Origin: Candidatus Gastranaerophilales bacterium
GTDB lineage: Bacteria; Cyanobacteriota; Vampirovibrionia; Gastranaerophilales; Gastranaerophilaceae
Direction of reading: 5' to 3'
Assembly: GCA_944324375.1 (NCBI GenBank)
Contig: CALUWB010000013.1
Coordinates: 1-40,235, forward strand
DNA length: 40,235 bases
Part shown: positions 39,479-40,235 of the stretch, in pieces
Position numbering within the stretch: the first letter of the stretch is position 1
Layout: each line of letters opens with the position of its first letter
Notes under the pieces: generated by a model
Database searches by the model: none
Told to the model about the DNA's origin: nothing
Seen by the model: only the letters and a program-made list of their open reading frames with translations
Translations under genes and position numbers: made by a program

Positions 39479-40235
39479 TTATTCAATCTCTTTTAATATA
39501 CCATATTTAATTTCAACAGCATCGACACCAAGTTGTTCTAAAATTTTCATAGCGAGTGCTGATGGATCTGCTGTAATAGCAAGTAACAAATCTTCTGATG
39601 CAATTCTATCTCTATTTTCTTTTTTTGCTAGTTCCCATGCTCTTTCAAGAACAGCTTTAGCTCGTTTAGTGAAAACGATTTCGCTATCAAAATAGTCATT
39701 ACCATAACCTAATTGAGATTCTATGATTTTTCTTGCATCTTGCAATGTTATCTCTAATTTATTTAAAACTCTAGCTCCAACACCAGCACCTTCTGAAATT
39801 ATTCCTAAAAGAAGCATTTCAGTTCCAACTACTTTTTTCCCGATTCTTCTTGCTTCTTCTTTGGCTAACTTAAGTATAACAAGTGTTTCTGGCATTTGTT
39901 TTTCAATAGGTTTTATAATTGCATTGATTAAATCTTCTTCTTTAACATTTAATTGTTCAAGAACTTCATAAGCAACCCCTTTTTTACTTTTTAAAATCCC
40001 TAAAGCTAAATGTTCAGGAAGAACCTTTGATGAACCTAATTCTTTTGCTATTTGAAGAGCTGTACTCATTGCAACAAATGCTTTTGGAGTGAAAACTACT
40101 CTTTTTGAATCGTATTCAGCAGTTCTTGAACTGATTGTCTTTAAGTGTTCATCAAAACTTGCTGAGGTTACACCGAAACTTTCAAAGATTTTTGATAAAT
40201 TAGAATCAGAATCTTCTAAAATAGACGCTAAGATT
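39479..40235 (-). CDS. Multi-repeat Clp-N domain protein without AAA+ domain (partial)
   Basis: The reading frame enters from the right edge and ends at 39479, giving at least 251 residues. It contains the tail of one Clp repeat (ILASILEDSDSNLSKIFESFGV), then three full repeats: FTPKAFVAMSTALQIAKE..., LVILKLAKEEARRIGKKVVGTEMLLLGI..., and FTKRAKAVLERAWELAKKENRDRIASEDLLLAI.... This pattern is two tandem double Clp-N modules, the part of ClpC/ClpA that binds adaptors and substrates. The stop comes right after the last repeat, with no Walker motifs or AAA+ module, and tilS starts 2 bases later. An internal ATG at 40069 is not the start. It may act as an adaptor, decoy or chaperone related to ClpC, comparable in idea to plant ClpT proteins. 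The N-terminus is outside the window. Confidence 0.85.
   Translation of the reverse strand, partial: ILASILEDSDSNLSKIFESFGVTSASFDEHLKTISSRTAEYDSKRVVFTPKAFVAMSTALQIAKELGSSKVLPEHLALGILKSKKGVAYEVLEQLNVKEEDLINAIIKPIEKQMPETLVILKLAKEEARRIGKKVVGTEMLLLGIISEGAGVGARVLNKLEITLQDARKIIESQLGYGNDYFDSEIVFTKRAKAVLERAWELAKKENRDRIASEDLLLAITADPSALAMKILEQLGVDAVEIKYGILKEIE

Noticed and set aside
40067-40069. Start codon of the Clp-N protein at ATG 40069
   Set aside because: The frame stays open to the window edge and the upstream residues are clearly part of the same repeat family, so this Met is internal.
1-40235. CRISPR array, insertion sequence, prophage or horizontally acquired island
   Set aside because: No spaced direct repeats, transposase or integrase-like proteins, or terminal inverted repeats were seen, and base composition looks uniform by eye.

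Overview
This is a compact, strongly AT-rich bacterial chromosome segment with about 37 protein genes, one tRNA gene, and no insertion sequence, prophage or CRISPR array that I can see. The cell is a diderm: there is a Pmp-like autotransporter with a C-terminal beta-barrel and a separate outer-membrane porin. Its genes suggest a fermentative, probably anaerobic lifestyle (formate/nitrite channel, thiamine-dependent 2-keto-acid decarboxylase, 2-keto-3-deoxygluconate kinase/aldolase pair). CsaB, a CHASE2 adenylate cyclase and a RecG with a long N-terminal extension are reminiscent of the cyanobacterial lineage. My best guess is therefore a gut-type non-photosynthetic relative of cyanobacteria (Melainabacteria/Vampirovibrionia, Gastranaerophilales). 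That is an inference from gene content, not a proven placement.

Layout, left to right. 1-2.4 kb: focA-type channel under a promoter with a palindromic site, a strong terminator, then a porin. 2.4-6.4 kb: a divergent AmmeMemoRadiSam pair (a B-A fusion and its radical SAM enzyme) sharing one palindromic -10 box, an EamA transporter, and a DJ-1/PfpI protein that overlaps it tail to tail. 6.5-11.4 kb: autotransporter, MATE exporter, PHP phosphoesterase. 11.4-15 kb: an unknown membrane protein, tRNA-Ala(TGC) with its terminator, ftsH and a small RipA-like membrane protein. The 12259-12641 interval holds the promoter of the unknown protein, the tRNA and its terminator, and the tRNA and ftsH promoters. 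15-20.5 kb: a TrmB-type regulator divergent from a pyruvate/indolepyruvate-type decarboxylase, followed by gmk, coaBC, a Nif3 protein and a small secreted protein. 20.5-25.3 kb: oppF, recR and ybaB on the minus strand, a matrixin-type metalloprotease, and uvrB. 25.3-30.7 kb: an unknown protein, recG, and a CHASE2 adenylate cyclase. 30.7-33.3 kb: aldolase, sugar kinase and csaB operon. 33.3-40.2 kb: a leftward series of an incomplete Clp-N protein, tilS, hpt, a CMP-nonulosonate cytidylyltransferase, a secreted HExxH protein, a CtpA protease and uvrC.

Two themes run through the window. First, about twelve genes have no Shine-Dalgarno sequence and instead carry a -10 box 6-8 bases before the start codon, so they look like leaderless mRNAs, while genes inside operons have good Shine-Dalgarno sites or stop-start overlaps. 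Second, convergent genes overlap at their 3' ends in six places. The most unusual proteins are a multi-repeat Clp-N protein with no AAA+ motor, a UvrC that stops before the usual C-terminal helix-hairpin-helix domain, and an EamA transporter whose last ~20 residues are encoded antisense to the conserved end of a DJ-1 gene.
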